Positions 26,443-36,572 are shown, numbered from the stretch's first letter. The stretch is DNA of 64,000 nucleotides from Clostridia bacterium (GCA_018432615.1 JAHDSQ010000002.1:95054-159053); one strand, 5' to 3'. Notes: generated by a model not told the origin, from the letters alone. Numbers and translations are program-made.

Positions 26443-27612
26443 TCATTCATGACGCAAAGCCACGATGGGATCGAGTTTTGCCGCCTTATAAGCCGGGTAG
26501 CCGCCGAAGAAAAGTCCCACGGCAAAAGCAAAGGTAAAGGAAATCAAAACGGATGCCGGAGATACGGCTGTCGTCCACCCGCCCAGGATGGAGATTAGTA
26601 GAGATACCCCTATCCCAGCTGCAATGCCGATAACGCCTCCTCCGACGCTTAAAAATATCGATTCTACCAAGAATTGCTGCAAAATGTCCGAGCTCTTTGC
26701 TCCCAATGCTTTGCGAATCCCAATCTCTCTGGTTATCTCCGTAACGGATACCAACATAATATTCATGATCCCAATACCACCTACCAAAAGGGAAATCCCG
26801 GCAATAGCTCCCAACATCAGGGCAAAGGTCTGAGTCGTACTGTTGATAGTGGACAGCATCTCATCCTGGCTCATGACCCTGACCATGTTCTCCCTTTTAT
26901 ATTTTTGATAATAAATTGAAGTAACATGCGCCACCGCAAGATCGGCTTCTTCCCCGCTTTTGGCTTTAAGATAAATTGTGTTGACATCCGTCGTCAGAGA
27001 CAAGCGTTGAGCCAGTGTAACCGGTATCAGAATTGTGTCATCATTGTCCTGTCCCATGGACGAACCCTTCGATTCCAACACACCTATTACAGTAAAGTAT
27101 TGCCCTTTGATATTAATTTTTTCTCCTAAAGGAGACTTTCCCTCAAACAGCTCTGTTATCACAGTTTCCCCAATGAGAGCGACCGGCGTTCTGTTAGCAA
27201 TCTCGTCTGCGGTAAAAAACCTCCCTGAACCGGTATTCAAGTTCCTCACCTGGGGGTAACCTTCGCCTACCCCTTCAATTGCGGCATCATACGTATTCGT
27301 TTCCCACTTGACCGTCGCATTTAAATTAACCACAGGCACCGCTTCCGTTATTGTCGGTACCCGCTCCAACAGTTCCTCGGCTTCCTCCATTTTCAAAGAA
27401 ATACCGCTTCCCCTGTTAGACATTACCGTAATCATGTTGGACCCCATACTCTCAATCTGTGCCGTAATATCACGGGAAGCGCCTTGAGCAACCGAAACCA
27501 TGGCAATCACAGCTCCTACCCCGAAGATGATCCCCAAGGCCGTTAGAAAAGACCTCATCTTATTGGACTTGATACTGGCCCAAGCCATTTTAATCCCTTC
27601 CCAAAAGTTCAT
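26443..27612 (-). CDS. MacB-like ABC transporter permease
   Basis: A 389-residue permease. An N-terminal helix (16-38, with the MRSFLTALGIIFGVGAVIAM signature region) is followed by a MacB periplasmic-core domain and three C-terminal helices (about 270-385) with EIGIRKALGAKSSDIL, the FtsX coupling motif. Length and order are those of the standalone MacB permeases of Gram-positives. Overlaps the ATPase gene by 4 bases. It is part of an adaptor-ATPase-permease operon on the minus strand, head to tail with the convergent exporter system on the plus strand. Confidence 0.93.
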   Translation of the reverse strand: MNFWEGIKMAWASIKSNKMRSFLTALGIIFGVGAVIAMVSVAQGASRDITAQIESMGSNMITVMSNRGSGISLKMEEAEELLERVPTITEAVPVVNLNATVKWETNTYDAAIEGVGEGYPQVRNLNTGSGRFFTADEIANRTPVALIGETVITELFEGKSPLGEKINIKGQYFTVIGVLESKGSSMGQDNDDTILIPVTLAQRLSLTTDVNTIYLKAKSGEEADLAVAHVTSIYYQKYKRENMVRVMSQDEMLSTINSTTQTFALMLGAIAGISLLVGGIGIMNIMLVSVTEITREIGIRKALGAKSSDILQQFLVESIFLSVGGGVIGIAAGIGVSLLISILGGWTTAVSPASVLISFTFAFAVGLFFGGYPAYKAAKLDPIVALRHE

Positions 27613-28307
27613 AGCTCCACCGCCTCGACTATCCGGCTGTCGTTTTGCAGCAACCCGTCTCTAAACCGCACTACCCTCTTGCAATTCCCAGCAATCTCAT
27701 CATCATGAGTAACCAAAACAATGGTGATACCTCTATCATTCAGTTCCCGAAAAATAGTCATTACCTCTTGACCTGACCGGCTGTCGAGGTTTCCTGTAGG
27801 CTCATCCGCCAGAATCAAAGGAGGATCCCCTGCCAGCACCCGTGCTATCGCCACCCTCTGCTGCTGCCCTCCGGAAAGCTCCGAGGGCAAATGATTCTCC
27901 CTGTCACTTAACCCTACAGATTCTAAGGCTTGTTTGGCTCTAAGCAATCTCTTTTTGCCCGGCACACCCCTGTAAACAAGGGGCAGGGCCACATTTTCCA
28001 AGGCCGAAAGCTTAGGCAGGAGATTAAAGCTTTGGAAGATAAAACCGATGTAGTGATTGCGTAAATCTGCCAGCTCATCATCGCTTTTTATCGAAATATC
28101 CTCACCGTTTAAAATATACTTACCCCTGCTCGGGCGGTCCAAACAGCCGAGAATATTCATGAACGTCGATTTTCCCGAACCCGAAGGGCCCATGATGGCT
28201 ACATACTCTCCCTCATCAATTCCAACACTCACATCCCGTAAAGCTGTTACCGATATCTTCCCCGTGGTATATATCTTATCCAGACCTTCTACTTCAAGCA
28301 GCATCAA
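27609..28307 (-). CDS. MacB-like ABC transporter ATP-binding protein
   Basis: A 232-residue ATPase: Walker [13 protein letters not shown] near 40, Q-loop [10 protein letters not shown] near 92, signature [14 protein letters not shown] near 143, Walker [17 protein letters not shown] near 163, H-loop VTHD. It lies 23 bases after the adaptor gene's final stop and overlaps the permease by 4 bases. It is intact. If the adaptor gene is dead, this pair may still be expressed by re-initiation. Confidence 0.93.
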   Translation of the reverse strand: MMLLEVEGLDKIYTTGKISVTALRDVSVGIDEGEYVAIMGPSGSGKSTFMNILGCLDRPSRGKYILNGEDISIKSDDELADLRNHYIGFIFQSFNLLPKLSALENVALPLVYRGVPGKKRLLRAKQALESVGLSDRENHLPSELSGGQQQRVAIARVLAGDPPLILADEPTGNLDSRSGQEVMTIFRELNDRGITIVLVTHDDEIAGNCKRVVRFRDGLLQNDSRIVEAVEL

Positions 28308-28330
28308 CCTGCACTCCTTCCCCTTTATGG

Positions 28331-30142
28331 CTAATCTCTCGGACGTTGACCACCGCCACCGGCAGGCGGAGCAGCACCGCCGCCCATGTTCATCCCACCC
28401 ATGTTCGGCATACGTACCGTCATGTTGCTTGAAGACTCTGTTGTCACATAAACAATCTTGTCTCCTTCCTCAAGTCCCTCTACGATTTCAGCAATAACGC
28501 CATTGTTAATGCCTACCGTAACAGGCGATAACACTTGCCCGCCATCTTCTGTCAAGACACGCACCATATTCCTGCCGTTTTGAGTAACCAAGGCCTCCGC
28601 AGGTATCAGCAAGGCATCATCCTTTTGTTCAAGATGTACCGTAGCGCCGGCAGTCATTCCTCCTTTAACTCCTTCTCCCTTTTCTACCTCCAGGCTGACG
28701 GTATAAGTAGTAATACCATTCTGGGTCGTGCCTTCCTGATCAATCCTTATAATTTTAGCCTATAATTCGATGCCGGAAACCGCATCCACCGTAACAACGG
28801 CCTGCTGTCCAACGCTCAGCTTGCTGATGTCCAGCTCGTCAATTGTAATATCCAGACCATACTTGGAATAATCACCTATCACAGCCAATTCTTCATAAGC
28901 CTTTATCTCGTCACCGACACCAACCGGTATGCTCATTACAGTGCCGGAAATCGGCGTTATAACGGTAAGGCTCGCCAACTTCTCCTGAGCATCCAAAAGC
29001 TCCATATATCTTTTTTCTGCCGTCAACTCCTGCTTCCTGAGCACACTGGCTTCAGGATTTAATAATTGTTCCAGTTCATACTGGGCCTGTGCCAGATTGT
29101 ATTCCGCTTCTCTTACCTGCCGGTCCAAATCCTCATTCTCCAGGCGCATTATGACGGCACCCTCCCTAATTTCTTCTCCCTCCCGGCACAGTATTTCCGC
29201 CACTGTGCCGTTTGAATCCAGTTTGATGCTCTTTTTCTCAACATAACGAAGATAGCCGGAAGCCTGTTTATATATAAAAGTGTCTGTATCTTCATCCCGC
29301 ACCACATATACGGTGTTGTATGTACTCATCCCTTCACACAGTTCCTCACCGGGGTCATTAATTGCTAAAATAACCTCAAAAGTGGTAGTTCCGCTGGAAG
29401 ACAGATCACCCACAAAGGCTATTTTTTTCACAACTCCGGTATAGGTCATGCTAATCCCATGTACATATATTTGAGCTTCCATCTCCTCCGACAAACTGTT
29501 GATGTCGGTATCCTTAAAAGAAGCCACCACCTCCATTTCATCGGCAGTAGCAACCTGGACAATCTCTGTTCCCGCATTTACTTCTTCACCCTCCCGCAGG
29601 TCAAGGCTTAAAACCCTGCAGGCAAAAGGAGCTTTTACAAGTAAATCTTCTTTTGCTTTCTCTTTCTCCTCAAGGGCTATTTGGTATTGCTCAACCTTCA
29701 GCTCGGCCTTTTTCCTGTCCAGGGTATTTTGCGCCGAATCTCCCGTCATATCGTTTAGATCGATTTGGGCAATTTCCCATTCCAACTCTGCCTGTCTGAC
29801 CGACGAATCAACTTCTTTGTTTTCAACCTGCATGATTACTTGGTTTTCCTCTACATAATCGCCGGCTTCCACCATTATTTCCTGAACCTTGCCTTCGGCT
29901 TTCGTAGTTAAAGACTTACTTAAAACCGGTTCGATTACACCGGTTCCACTCAAGGTATTTTCAATGTTACCCCGTCTTACCGTGGTTGTTAAATACTCGC
30001 CTGAAACCTCTGCGCCCTTTCCCCATGCGCTTGTGAAAACTCCAATCACACTGGCCGCCACAAGCAGCAAAACTCCAATTGTAATGACTTTTCTTTTCTT
30101 TGACCAGTTTTGCAATCTAATACGGTCTTGCAAAAAACCCAT
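28331..30142 (-). pseudogene. MacA/HlyD-like adaptor gene split by an in-frame TAG
   Basis: Without the stop this would be a 603-codon adaptor starting at the ATG at 30142 (GGGGGAAAATAT before it). A signal-anchor (17-38) and two successive lipoyl/hairpin modules are seen, then a beta-barrel part. At 28760-28762 a TAG follows VDAVSGIEL; the same frame goes straight on with AKIIRIDQEGTTQNG and YTVSLEVEKGEGVKGGMTAG, exactly the sequence expected next. So this is one base change (for example CAG to TAG), not a frameshift. Products would be a 460-residue N-part and, by re-initiation at an internal ATG (28657), a 108-residue C-part ending in a Met/Gly-rich tail. Confidence 0.8.
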
Positions 30143-30289
30143 ATATTTTCCCCCTTTTCCCCTCCTGCTTATAGGACTGTTTAGCACCGTAACAAATTTG
30201 AATTTAGCATAGCACACATAATTTACATATCTGTGAACAGACTGTGAACAGGTCCTGAACTTTTACCCATTTTTATCTTATTAACCAGC

Positions 30290-30392
30290 CTTAAGACTCC
30301 CACTGACAGGACTCTCACCCGTTAGGCTGCGCCCATGCCGGGCTCACCATTATCACATCCAGACGCCAGATAAGACGTCCGCATGTGAATAA
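30290..30392 (-). other. Structured remnant, possibly a group II intron fragment
   Basis: In the 398-base gap between the adaptor and clpB, the minus strand holds CACATGCGGACG against CGTCTGGATGTG (a stem with an internal loop), then GCCCGGCATGGGC (a 4-pair hairpin) and CTAACGGGTGAGAGTCC. The last block resembles domain I of some bacterial group II introns, but no reverse transcriptase or domain V is present and I could not compare it. The rest of the gap holds the clpB promoter. Confidence 0.2.
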
Positions 30393-30439
30393 ATGAAATC
30401 CAAAATATTAATTATACTAAATGACCGTTCAATAGATTA

Positions 30440-30456
30440 TTTGACCTTTTTTGACC
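30440..30456 (-). promoter_or_regulatory. CtsR-type operator before clpB
   Basis: On the minus strand GGTCAAA-AAA-GGTCAAA, a perfect match to the CtsR heptad direct repeat with three-base spacing. It lies just upstream of the clpB promoter, 85-101 bases before the ATG. CtsR binding would repress clpB until heat stress. The ctsR gene is not in the window. Confidence 0.85.
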
Positions 30457-30457
30457 T

Positions 30458-30488
30458 TTGCCTATTACCAAACCATTTATTGTATAAT
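30458..30488 (+). promoter_or_regulatory. Promoter of clpB
   Basis: A perfect -10 TATAAT at 30483-30488. The best -35 match is TTGCCT at 30458-30463 with a long 19-base spacer, so the -35 is uncertain. The CtsR site ends 2 bases upstream, placing a bound repressor against the polymerase. Confidence 0.55.
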
Positions 30489-30540
30489 ATTCTTAGCATA
30501 ATATTCATTAAACAAAGCACTGCTTAGGAGGTGAAACACT

Positions 30541-33141
30541 ATGGATTTTAATAAATATACGCAAAAGTCGAGAGAGGCAGTATCTGCGGCACAAAGTCTG
30601 GCCGCAGAAAACCATCACCAGGAGATAACCGGAAAACACCTTCTTCTGGCACTGTTGACCCAAGAAAACGGTATAATACCGCATGTCCTTGAACACGCCG
30701 GGATTGAGTTCACACCTCTGCTGGCTCGGGCCAAAGAACTTCTTGATAAAATCCCGGGGGTTTTTGGATACGACGGTCCTCTTCATCTGGGAACCGGATT
30801 AGCCCGGGTTTTCAGCCATGCCGAGGCTGAAGCCGCAAAAATGAAGGATGAGTTTATCAGCACCGAACACCTGCTACTGGGGCTTTTAGAAAAGGGAGAA
30901 AGTGATTTAAAAAGCCTTTTGACCAACAGCGGACTGACCCGCAACTCCTTGCTGAATTCACTGAAAGCCATTAGGGGAAACCAACGGGTAACCAGTGAAA
31001 ACCCTGAAGAGACATATGAGGCTTTGGAGAAATACGGACGTGATCTAACAGCCCTCGCCCGGGAAGGCAAGCTTGACCCGGTTATCGGCCGGGATGACGA
31101 GATCAGGCGTGTCATCGAAATCCTTTCCAGAAGAACAAAAAACAACCCCGTCCTGATAGGAGAACCTGGTGTCGGTAAAACCGCTATCGTTGAAGGCTTA
31201 GCTCGTCGTATTGTAGCAGGAGACATTACAGAGGGACTGAAGGACAAGCAGGTTATCGCTCTGGATATGGGGGCCCTGATAGCCGGGGCTAAATACCGCG
31301 GAGAATTTGAAGAAAGGCTGAAAGCTGTCCTCAAGGAGGTACAAAACGCCAACGGTCGTGTTATCCTCTTTATCGATGAGCTGCACACCATTGTCGGTGC
31401 CGGCGCGGCAGAAGGGGCCATGGATGCCGGAAACCTGCTTAAGCCCATGCTGGCACGAGGTGAACTCAAAGCCATCGGGGCAACCACCCTGGAAGAATAT
31501 CGTAAACACCTGGAAAAGGATGCGGCCTTGGAACGCCGTTTCCAACCGATAGTCGTCAATCCCCCCTCAATTGAGGATACCATCTCTATTCTGCGGGGCT
31601 TAAAAGAACGCTATGAAGTCCACCATGGTGTACGCATCCAAGACGGAGCTCTGGTTGCAGCAGCCACCCTTTCCGATCGCTATATTTCAGACCGTTTTCT
31701 GCCGGATAAGGCCATCGACCTGGTAGACGAAGCCGCTGCCCGCTTGCGCACCGAAATTGACAGCCTGCCGACTGCCCTGGACGAAATCAACCGTAGGATA
31801 ATGCAGTTGGAAATAGAAGAAGCCGCCCTGAAAAAGGAGACCGATACGGCTTCCCAAAAACGCCTGGAGGATATCCAAAAACAATTGGCAGAACTAAAGT
31901 CTCAGGCTCATACCATGAATGCCCAGTGGCAAATCGAAAAACAGAGCATATCCCGGCTCAGAGAGCTGAAAAAAGAAATAGAAGACACCAAGCTGGAAAT
32001 CGAAAAAGCTGAACGCAATTATGACCTGAACCGAATGGCAGAATTAAAATACGGCAAACTGGACGGGCTTGTACGCCGGCTAAAACAGGAAGAAGAAAAC
32101 ATAAGCGGAAAGCAAGAGACAGGCATGCTGCTGCAGGAAGAAGTAACGGAAGAAGATATCGCCCGTATCCTCAGCCGCTGGACAGGTATTCAAGTCAGCA
32201 AGCTGTTGGAAGGAGAGAAAGAAAAACTAATCCGCCTTGATGAAATCCTGCATGAACGCGTTATCGGACAGGACCGGGCGGTGGAAGCAGTCGCGGATGC
32301 CATCATCCGTGCCCGGGCCGGGGTCAAAGACCCTAACCGTCCTATCGGCAGTTTCATCTTCCTCGGTCCTACCGGAGTCGGCAAAACAGAGCTGGCAAAG
32401 GCCTTAGCCCAGTCTTTGTTCGATGATGAACGCAATATCATACGTCTGGATATGTCGGAATACATGGAGAAGCACACGGTCGCTCGCCTTATCGGCGCAC
32501 CTCCCGGGTATGTAGGACACGAAGAAGGCGGACAGTTAACAGAGGCCGTACGCAGACGCCCCTATTCGGTTCTTTTGCTTGATGAAATCGAAAAGGCACA
32601 CAACGACGTTTTCAACGTCCTGCTGCAGGTCCTTGATGACGGCCGCCTCACCGACGGCAAAGGAAGAACGGTAAACTTTAAAAACACAATAATCATCATG
32701 ACCTCCAATATTGGTAGCCAGGAAATCCTGGAATCCTCCCAACAAGGCAGTGACAACTATGAAGCAATGAACAAAAGGGTTTTGGGCCTCCTACATGGCT
32801 TTTTCCGACCGGAATTTTTGAACCGTGTCGATGAGATTGTTGTCTTCCATGCCCTGGAAGCTCAACACATGTTGGAAATAACCCGACTGATGCTCGAAAA
32901 TCTGAGTCATAGAATATCAGAGTCCGCACATATTTCCATCACCTGGACAAACGAGGCTTTGGAATACTTGGCCAACAAAGGTTACGACCCCAGCTACGGA
33001 GCACGTCCTCTGAAGCGCCTAATCCAACAGGAGGTCGAAACCCCTCTGAGCCGTTTGATAATCAAGGGAGATGTCATACCTGATTCTACTGTCAACCTCA
33101 TACAATCTTCCGGGCATCTTCTTCTGAAAGCAGGTAACTAA
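30541..33141 (+). CDS. clpB: ATP-dependent disaggregase ClpB
   Basis: Hsp100 chaperone of 866 residues that, with DnaK, pulls proteins out of aggregates. The Clp N domain repeats ([10 protein letters not shown] and [10 protein letters not shown]) come first. NBD1 has Walker [10 protein letters not shown] near 206 and Walker B LFIDELHT near 278. The coiled-coil middle domain (about 405-525) marks ClpB, not ClpA or ClpC. NBD2 has GPTGVGKTE near 606 and [10 protein letters not shown]. No ClpP-binding loop motif is apparent. The ATG follows AGGAGGTGAAACACT. Monocistronic: a CtsR-type site and promoter lie upstream and a strong terminator follows. Confidence 0.97.
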   Translation: MDFNKYTQKSREAVSAAQSLAAENHHQEITGKHLLLALLTQENGIIPHVLEHAGIEFTPLLARAKELLDKIPGVFGYDGPLHLGTGLARVFSHAEAEAAKMKDEFISTEHLLLGLLEKGESDLKSLLTNSGLTRNSLLNSLKAIRGNQRVTSENPEETYEALEKYGRDLTALAREGKLDPVIGRDDEIRRVIEILSRRTKNNPVLIGEPGVGKTAIVEGLARRIVAGDITEGLKDKQVIALDMGALIAGAKYRGEFEERLKAVLKEVQNANGRVILFIDELHTIVGAGAAEGAMDAGNLLKPMLARGELKAIGATTLEEYRKHLEKDAALERRFQPIVVNPPSIEDTISILRGLKERYEVHHGVRIQDGALVAAATLSDRYISDRFLPDKAIDLVDEAAARLRTEIDSLPTALDEINRRIMQLEIEEAALKKETDTASQKRLEDIQKQLAELKSQAHTMNAQWQIEKQSISRLRELKKEIEDTKLEIEKAERNYDLNRMAELKYGKLDGLVRRLKQEEENISGKQETGMLLQEEVTEEDIARILSRWTGIQVSKLLEGEKEKLIRLDEILHERVIGQDRAVEAVADAIIRARAGVKDPNRPIGSFIFLGPTGVGKTELAKALAQSLFDDERNIIRLDMSEYMEKHTVARLIGAPPGYVGHEEGGQLTEAVRRRPYSVLLLDEIEKAHNDVFNVLLQVLDDGRLTDGKGRTVNFKNTIIIMTSNIGSQEILESSQQGSDNYEAMNKRVLGLLHGFFRPEFLNRVDEIVVFHALEAQHMLEITRLMLENLSHRISESAHISITWTNEALEYLANKGYDPSYGARPLKRLIQQEVETPLSRLIIKGDVIPDSTVNLIQSSGHLLLKAGN

Positions 33142-33152
33142 ATTATATTTTT

Positions 33153-33209
33153 AAGCTGTTCGTCGTATTTCCTTGATATATTTAAGGAATTTAGGCGAAC
33201 AGCTTTTTT
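33153..33209 (+). terminator. Terminator of clpB
   Basis: AAGCTGTTCG pairs with CGAACAGCTT around an inner TTCCTT/AAGGAA stem, followed by a TTTTTT run. It lies 12 bases after the clpB stop. Confidence 0.85.
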
Positions 33210-33327
33210 ATTTAAAGTATGCAGTTTATGTTCTGTCCTGGCCTGCAGGAAATCATTCAACTATAGCGAAAGAATATTAAGGGATTGATTATATACCCAG
33301 AAAATTATGTATTATGGAGGGTTAATT

Positions 33328-34530
33328 ATGTCAACCACGCTTATCTTTAACGGAAACCTCATCCCTCTTACCGGCCAAGGAGTTATTGAAAACGGGGCTT
33401 TGCTGATTAAAGACGGGATAATAGCCCAGGTTTTCAAGGGGCCTCTCCCTGATATCAAAGCAACATACAAGATAGATGCCGCAGGAATGTATATCCTCCC
33501 CGGTCTGACAGATTGCCACACGCATCTCATGGAATACGCCGCCGGAGAAATCCACAAGGCCCAGGGCAAAGCCCAAAAAATGGCTGGGATCGCCAACCTC
33601 CTGACCTCTTTAAAATCAGGGGTCACTAACCTGGGGGAACACTGTCTCGGGCATTTTGCCTTCACGCAAACGATTCGTGATTATCAAGAAATCGCCGACA
33701 GTCTCCCTCTAAACGTGCGTCTGGCCTGCGGTTGCTGTTTTATTGGCACAGAGCCCTTGGCTCTTGTCTCCTCCACCAGGCCTGCTCAAGTAATCAAGAA
33801 AACCGAGCTTACTGCCGAGGACTACTATCTGATGGCTTCGGCCTCCGATTTCCCCGGCGAGAACATTTTTATCAATGCCACCGTTGCCAGTTTGCCGCTT
33901 TCCGCTGCCCCACGGGCCGGTGAAATAACCTTTTCCTATGAGGAAATAAAGAAAATAGTTGAAATCTTTCATTCCGCCGGTAAAAAAATCGGCGCTCACA
34001 TTGAAGGCGACGAGGCTGCTTTGATGTTCATCCGGGCCGGCGGCGACGTGATACATCACGGCCATAACTTAAGTCCCCACCTTGCCGATTTAATGCGGGA
34101 AAATAAAGTAGATCTTGTAGTAACTCCACATGCCGGCACCAGCGCCAAACCTACCTCTCCCGTTGAAGTGCTACATTTCCATGAAAGGGGAGTCAAGGTT
34201 GCCCTGGCCAGCGATTCATATATACCGGTCCATCCTGAGGCCGAATGGACAGATTTGCCTTCCGGCTACCTTGCCGGTCCGGAGGATTTTATGACAATAT
34301 GCCAACCCATTGCAAAACACTTTTTAGATAAGGGCGTATCCCTGGAAGACACCCTGAAGCTCTTTACCATCAATGGCTGTGAAATCCTCTCCTTAGAGAA
34401 CGTTGGTTCCTTCAGCCCGGGAGATAAAGGCAACGTCATTATCTGTGACAAAATACCTGTAATTGAAACGACCGACCCCTCTTCGGTTAAATGTGTAGTC
34501 TATGAGGGTGAAGTAATAATACAGAAGTAA
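33328..34530 (+). CDS. Amidohydrolase, metal-dependent (imidazolonepropionase-like)
   Basis: A 400-residue cytosolic amidohydrolase. The metal-binding HxH is in GLTDCHTHLMEYAAG near residue 60; later ligand-type blocks are IGAHIEGDEA, VIHHGHNL and ALASDSYIPVH near 290. It has the composite-domain start and end (NGNLIPLTGQGVIENGALLI and KGNVIICD). Substrate cannot be told. The frame continues upstream to 33307, but the ATG at 33328 has GGAGGGTTAATT directly before it. A second, distinct amidohydrolase is at 61376. No neighbour clarifies its pathway. Confidence 0.85.
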   Translation: MSTTLIFNGNLIPLTGQGVIENGALLIKDGIIAQVFKGPLPDIKATYKIDAAGMYILPGLTDCHTHLMEYAAGEIHKAQGKAQKMAGIANLLTSLKSGVTNLGEHCLGHFAFTQTIRDYQEIADSLPLNVRLACGCCFIGTEPLALVSSTRPAQVIKKTELTAEDYYLMASASDFPGENIFINATVASLPLSAAPRAGEITFSYEEIKKIVEIFHSAGKKIGAHIEGDEAALMFIRAGGDVIHHGHNLSPHLADLMRENKVDLVVTPHAGTSAKPTSPVEVLHFHERGVKVALASDSYIPVHPEAEWTDLPSGYLAGPEDFMTICQPIAKHFLDKGVSLEDTLKLFTINGCEILSLENVGSFSPGDKGNVIICDKIPVIETTDPSSVKCVVYEGEVIIQK

Positions 34531-34604
34531 GAGCTAAACACTAAATTTCTCGCCCTTTTGCCCGATTATATCAGTATAGAGTGTTTTACAAGGGAGGGAA
34601 TGAT

Positions 34605-35654
34605 TTGAAAATATCGGCTTCGACTATGGCCTTATCCGCGGCCCATCTTAAGCTGGAAAAACAAGAAATAAAGGAAAGCCTGACCATCCTGCAGCGACAG
34701 CCACAAGACAACCTCAACCTGAACTCAGTAGATTTGCTGTCTCCGGCAGGAGATGTTTCTTCATACGGCGCTGCTCTCCAAACGGGCAGCACAGAAACTG
34801 AAGCTCTAAACCGGACTGATTCAGATTGCGAAATTACTGAAAAGGACAAACTTAAAATAGCGCTGCTTGAATCCTTTATCGAACACCTTACCGGGAAAAA
34901 ATTCAAAATACGCGTACCTGCACTTCGTCTCCAAGACACAGAACACAATAATACCGCTCCTCAGAAGGCTGAAGCGGTCACAAACGGCTGGGGGTTTATC
35001 TACAGAAGAGATGAGTTGTATTACGAAAAAGAGATGACCTCCTTTAACGCACAAGGCCTCGTGAAAACAACCGATGGACAGGAAATAGAAATAAATCTAA
35101 CCTTTAATATGAGCAGAGAGTTCTTACAGCAAAACAGCATCGAAATTATCGGCGGAAATGCAGCTAAAATCGATCCTCTGGTAATAAATTTCGACGGACA
35201 AGCTCCGGTGCTAACCGGAGAAAAATTCGCCTTCGACCTTGACGCGGACGGAACAACAGAACAAATCTCCTTTTTGCGGAAAAACAGCGGTTTTCTCAGC
35301 CTCGATCTCAACAACAACGAGAAAATCGACGACGGCAGTGAACTGTTTGGCCCAAAATCCGGCGATAGTTTTGCTGACCTCGCTGCCTACGACCATGACG
35401 GTAACGGTTGGATAGATGAAAATGATACCGTTTTCAATAAGCTACGCATTTGGATAAAAGACGAACAGGGCCATGACCAGCTTCTGGCCCTCGGCGAGGT
35501 AGGCATTGGTGCAATATATCTGGGCAGCATCAACACCTTGTTTTCCCTCAATGATATTCAAAATAACAATCTTGGCCAGATCCAACGTACCGGATTATTC
35601 CTTAAAGAAGATAAATCAGCAGGGACAATACAGCATATCGATTTAGCAATCTGA
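34605..35654 (+). CDS. Hypothetical protein with EF-hand-like calcium loops
   Basis: A 349-residue protein with no signal peptide or membrane helix seen. The N-terminus (KISASTMALSAAHLKLEKQE) and middle are helical and charged. The C-terminal third has acidic calcium-loop-like repeats: DLDADGTTEQI, DLNNNEKIDDGSELFG and DHDGNGWIDENDTVFNKLRIW, followed by a conserved-looking LGEVGIGAIYLGSI. This resembles the non-repetitive tail shared by many proteins annotated as hemolysin- or VCBS-type calcium-binding, but no GGxGxD repeats are present. The frame opens at GTG 34581; the TTG at 34605 with AGGGAGGG six bases upstream is the better start. Function unknown. Confidence 0.65.
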   Translation: MKISASTMALSAAHLKLEKQEIKESLTILQRQPQDNLNLNSVDLLSPAGDVSSYGAALQTGSTETEALNRTDSDCEITEKDKLKIALLESFIEHLTGKKFKIRVPALRLQDTEHNNTAPQKAEAVTNGWGFIYRRDELYYEKEMTSFNAQGLVKTTDGQEIEINLTFNMSREFLQQNSIEIIGGNAAKIDPLVINFDGQAPVLTGEKFAFDLDADGTTEQISFLRKNSGFLSLDLNNNEKIDDGSELFGPKSGDSFADLAAYDHDGNGWIDENDTVFNKLRIWIKDEQGHDQLLALGEVGIGAIYLGSINTLFSLNDIQNNNLGQIQRTGLFLKEDKSAGTIQHIDLAI

Positions 35655-35658
35655 ATCA

Positions 35659-36450
35659 TTATGGTCTCATATCCCAAAAACGCTGACTTTTCCCTCTTAT
35701 AATCTCCTTTGTCGGCTCCGGGGGCCAAAGTTGAATATTTCTTCCTTCCCGCATAGCAGCTACCAAATGATAGAAAACATTAGGATTTTTTTTCTTTAAT
35801 TCGTGAATTAACTCTTTTGCTTCTCGTCTTTTTGTATCGCCGTCCAGCGGACAAGGGTTTGCTACCACACTCAAACCCAGCCGCTTGACGGCGCTTTTTA
35901 TTTCGGTTTCACGCAAGTAAACCAAAGGACGAATAACAGTCACCTCGGTCCGGTCTAAATACGTTTTAGGTAAAAACGTTGATATTTGTCCGGAATAAAT
36001 AATACTCATCAAAAAGGTTTCCACGGCATCATCCAGATGATGGGCCAAAGCAACCTTGTTATACCCTTCTTCTCTGGCGTAATTATTAATAATTGCGCGC
36101 CGAAAGTATGAACAACGCGCACATGGTGTTTGCTTATTATTATTTAATATTTCATCCGCTATTTCGGCTCTGGACAAATGATAAGGTATTTCCAGTGCCG
36201 CACACATTTCTTGCAGGGGCCCAAATTCCGTCTCCTCCTGCCTTTTAAACCCAGGGTCAAAGGTAATTGCCCCCAGTGTAACTGAAAAGGGCAAATGCTT
36301 AACAAGCACAGCAAGCGTGTACAAGAGAAGAGAACTGTCTTTTCCCCCCGAGAGCCCGATCAGGACACTATCATCAGGCTCCAGCATCTCAAATTCTACT
36401 ACTGCCCTTTGTACTGTTCTTATTATTCTTCGCGGTAAAGAAAGGCGCAT
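35659..36450 (-). CDS. TtcA-like tRNA 2-thiolation PP-loop ATPase
   Basis: A 263-residue cytosolic enzyme of the TtcA/TtuA group, which puts sulfur on tRNA (2-thiocytidine 32 for TtcA itself). The PP-loop SGGKDSSLLLYTL lies near residue 39. The cluster cysteines are CARC near 116 and the single Cys in NPCPLDGD near 205, the three-cysteine [4Fe-4S] pattern of TtcA. The frame extends to 36513, but the ATG at 36450 with GGGGAATTATAC before it gives a normal length. It is separated from its neighbours by terminators on one side and the convergent gene at 35654 (4 bases away) on the other. Which tRNA base is modified is an inference. Confidence 0.82.
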   Translation of the reverse strand: MRLSLPRRIIRTVQRAVVEFEMLEPDDSVLIGLSGGKDSSLLLYTLAVLVKHLPFSVTLGAITFDPGFKRQEETEFGPLQEMCAALEIPYHLSRAEIADEILNNNKQTPCARCSYFRRAIINNYAREEGYNKVALAHHLDDAVETFLMSIIYSGQISTFLPKTYLDRTEVTVIRPLVYLRETEIKSAVKRLGLSVVANPCPLDGDTKRREAKELIHELKKKNPNVFYHLVAAMREGRNIQLWPPEPTKEIIRGKSQRFWDMRP

Positions 36451-36572
36451 GTATAATTCCCCTTTATCTGTCGGTCTAATAAGTATCTTCCCCGAAGGCC
36501 AGCCTCTTGTCAAGGAAAATCCTACCCCTATGAAAAACTACCCCTTTGCGATCATACAATTCTTGACGAAGA

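Noticed and set aside
28658-28762. Frameshift between the two adaptor pieces
   Set aside because: The frame is the same on both sides of a TAG; it is a nonsense codon, not an indel.
28760-28762. TAG read as pyrrolysine
   Set aside because: TAG ends other genes in this window and no pyl genes are present here; kept only as one of several options in the finding.
30240-30420. tRNA or small-RNA gene in the clpB upstream gap
   Set aside because: No cloverleaf, no CCA, no clear promoter and terminator pair; only local hairpins.
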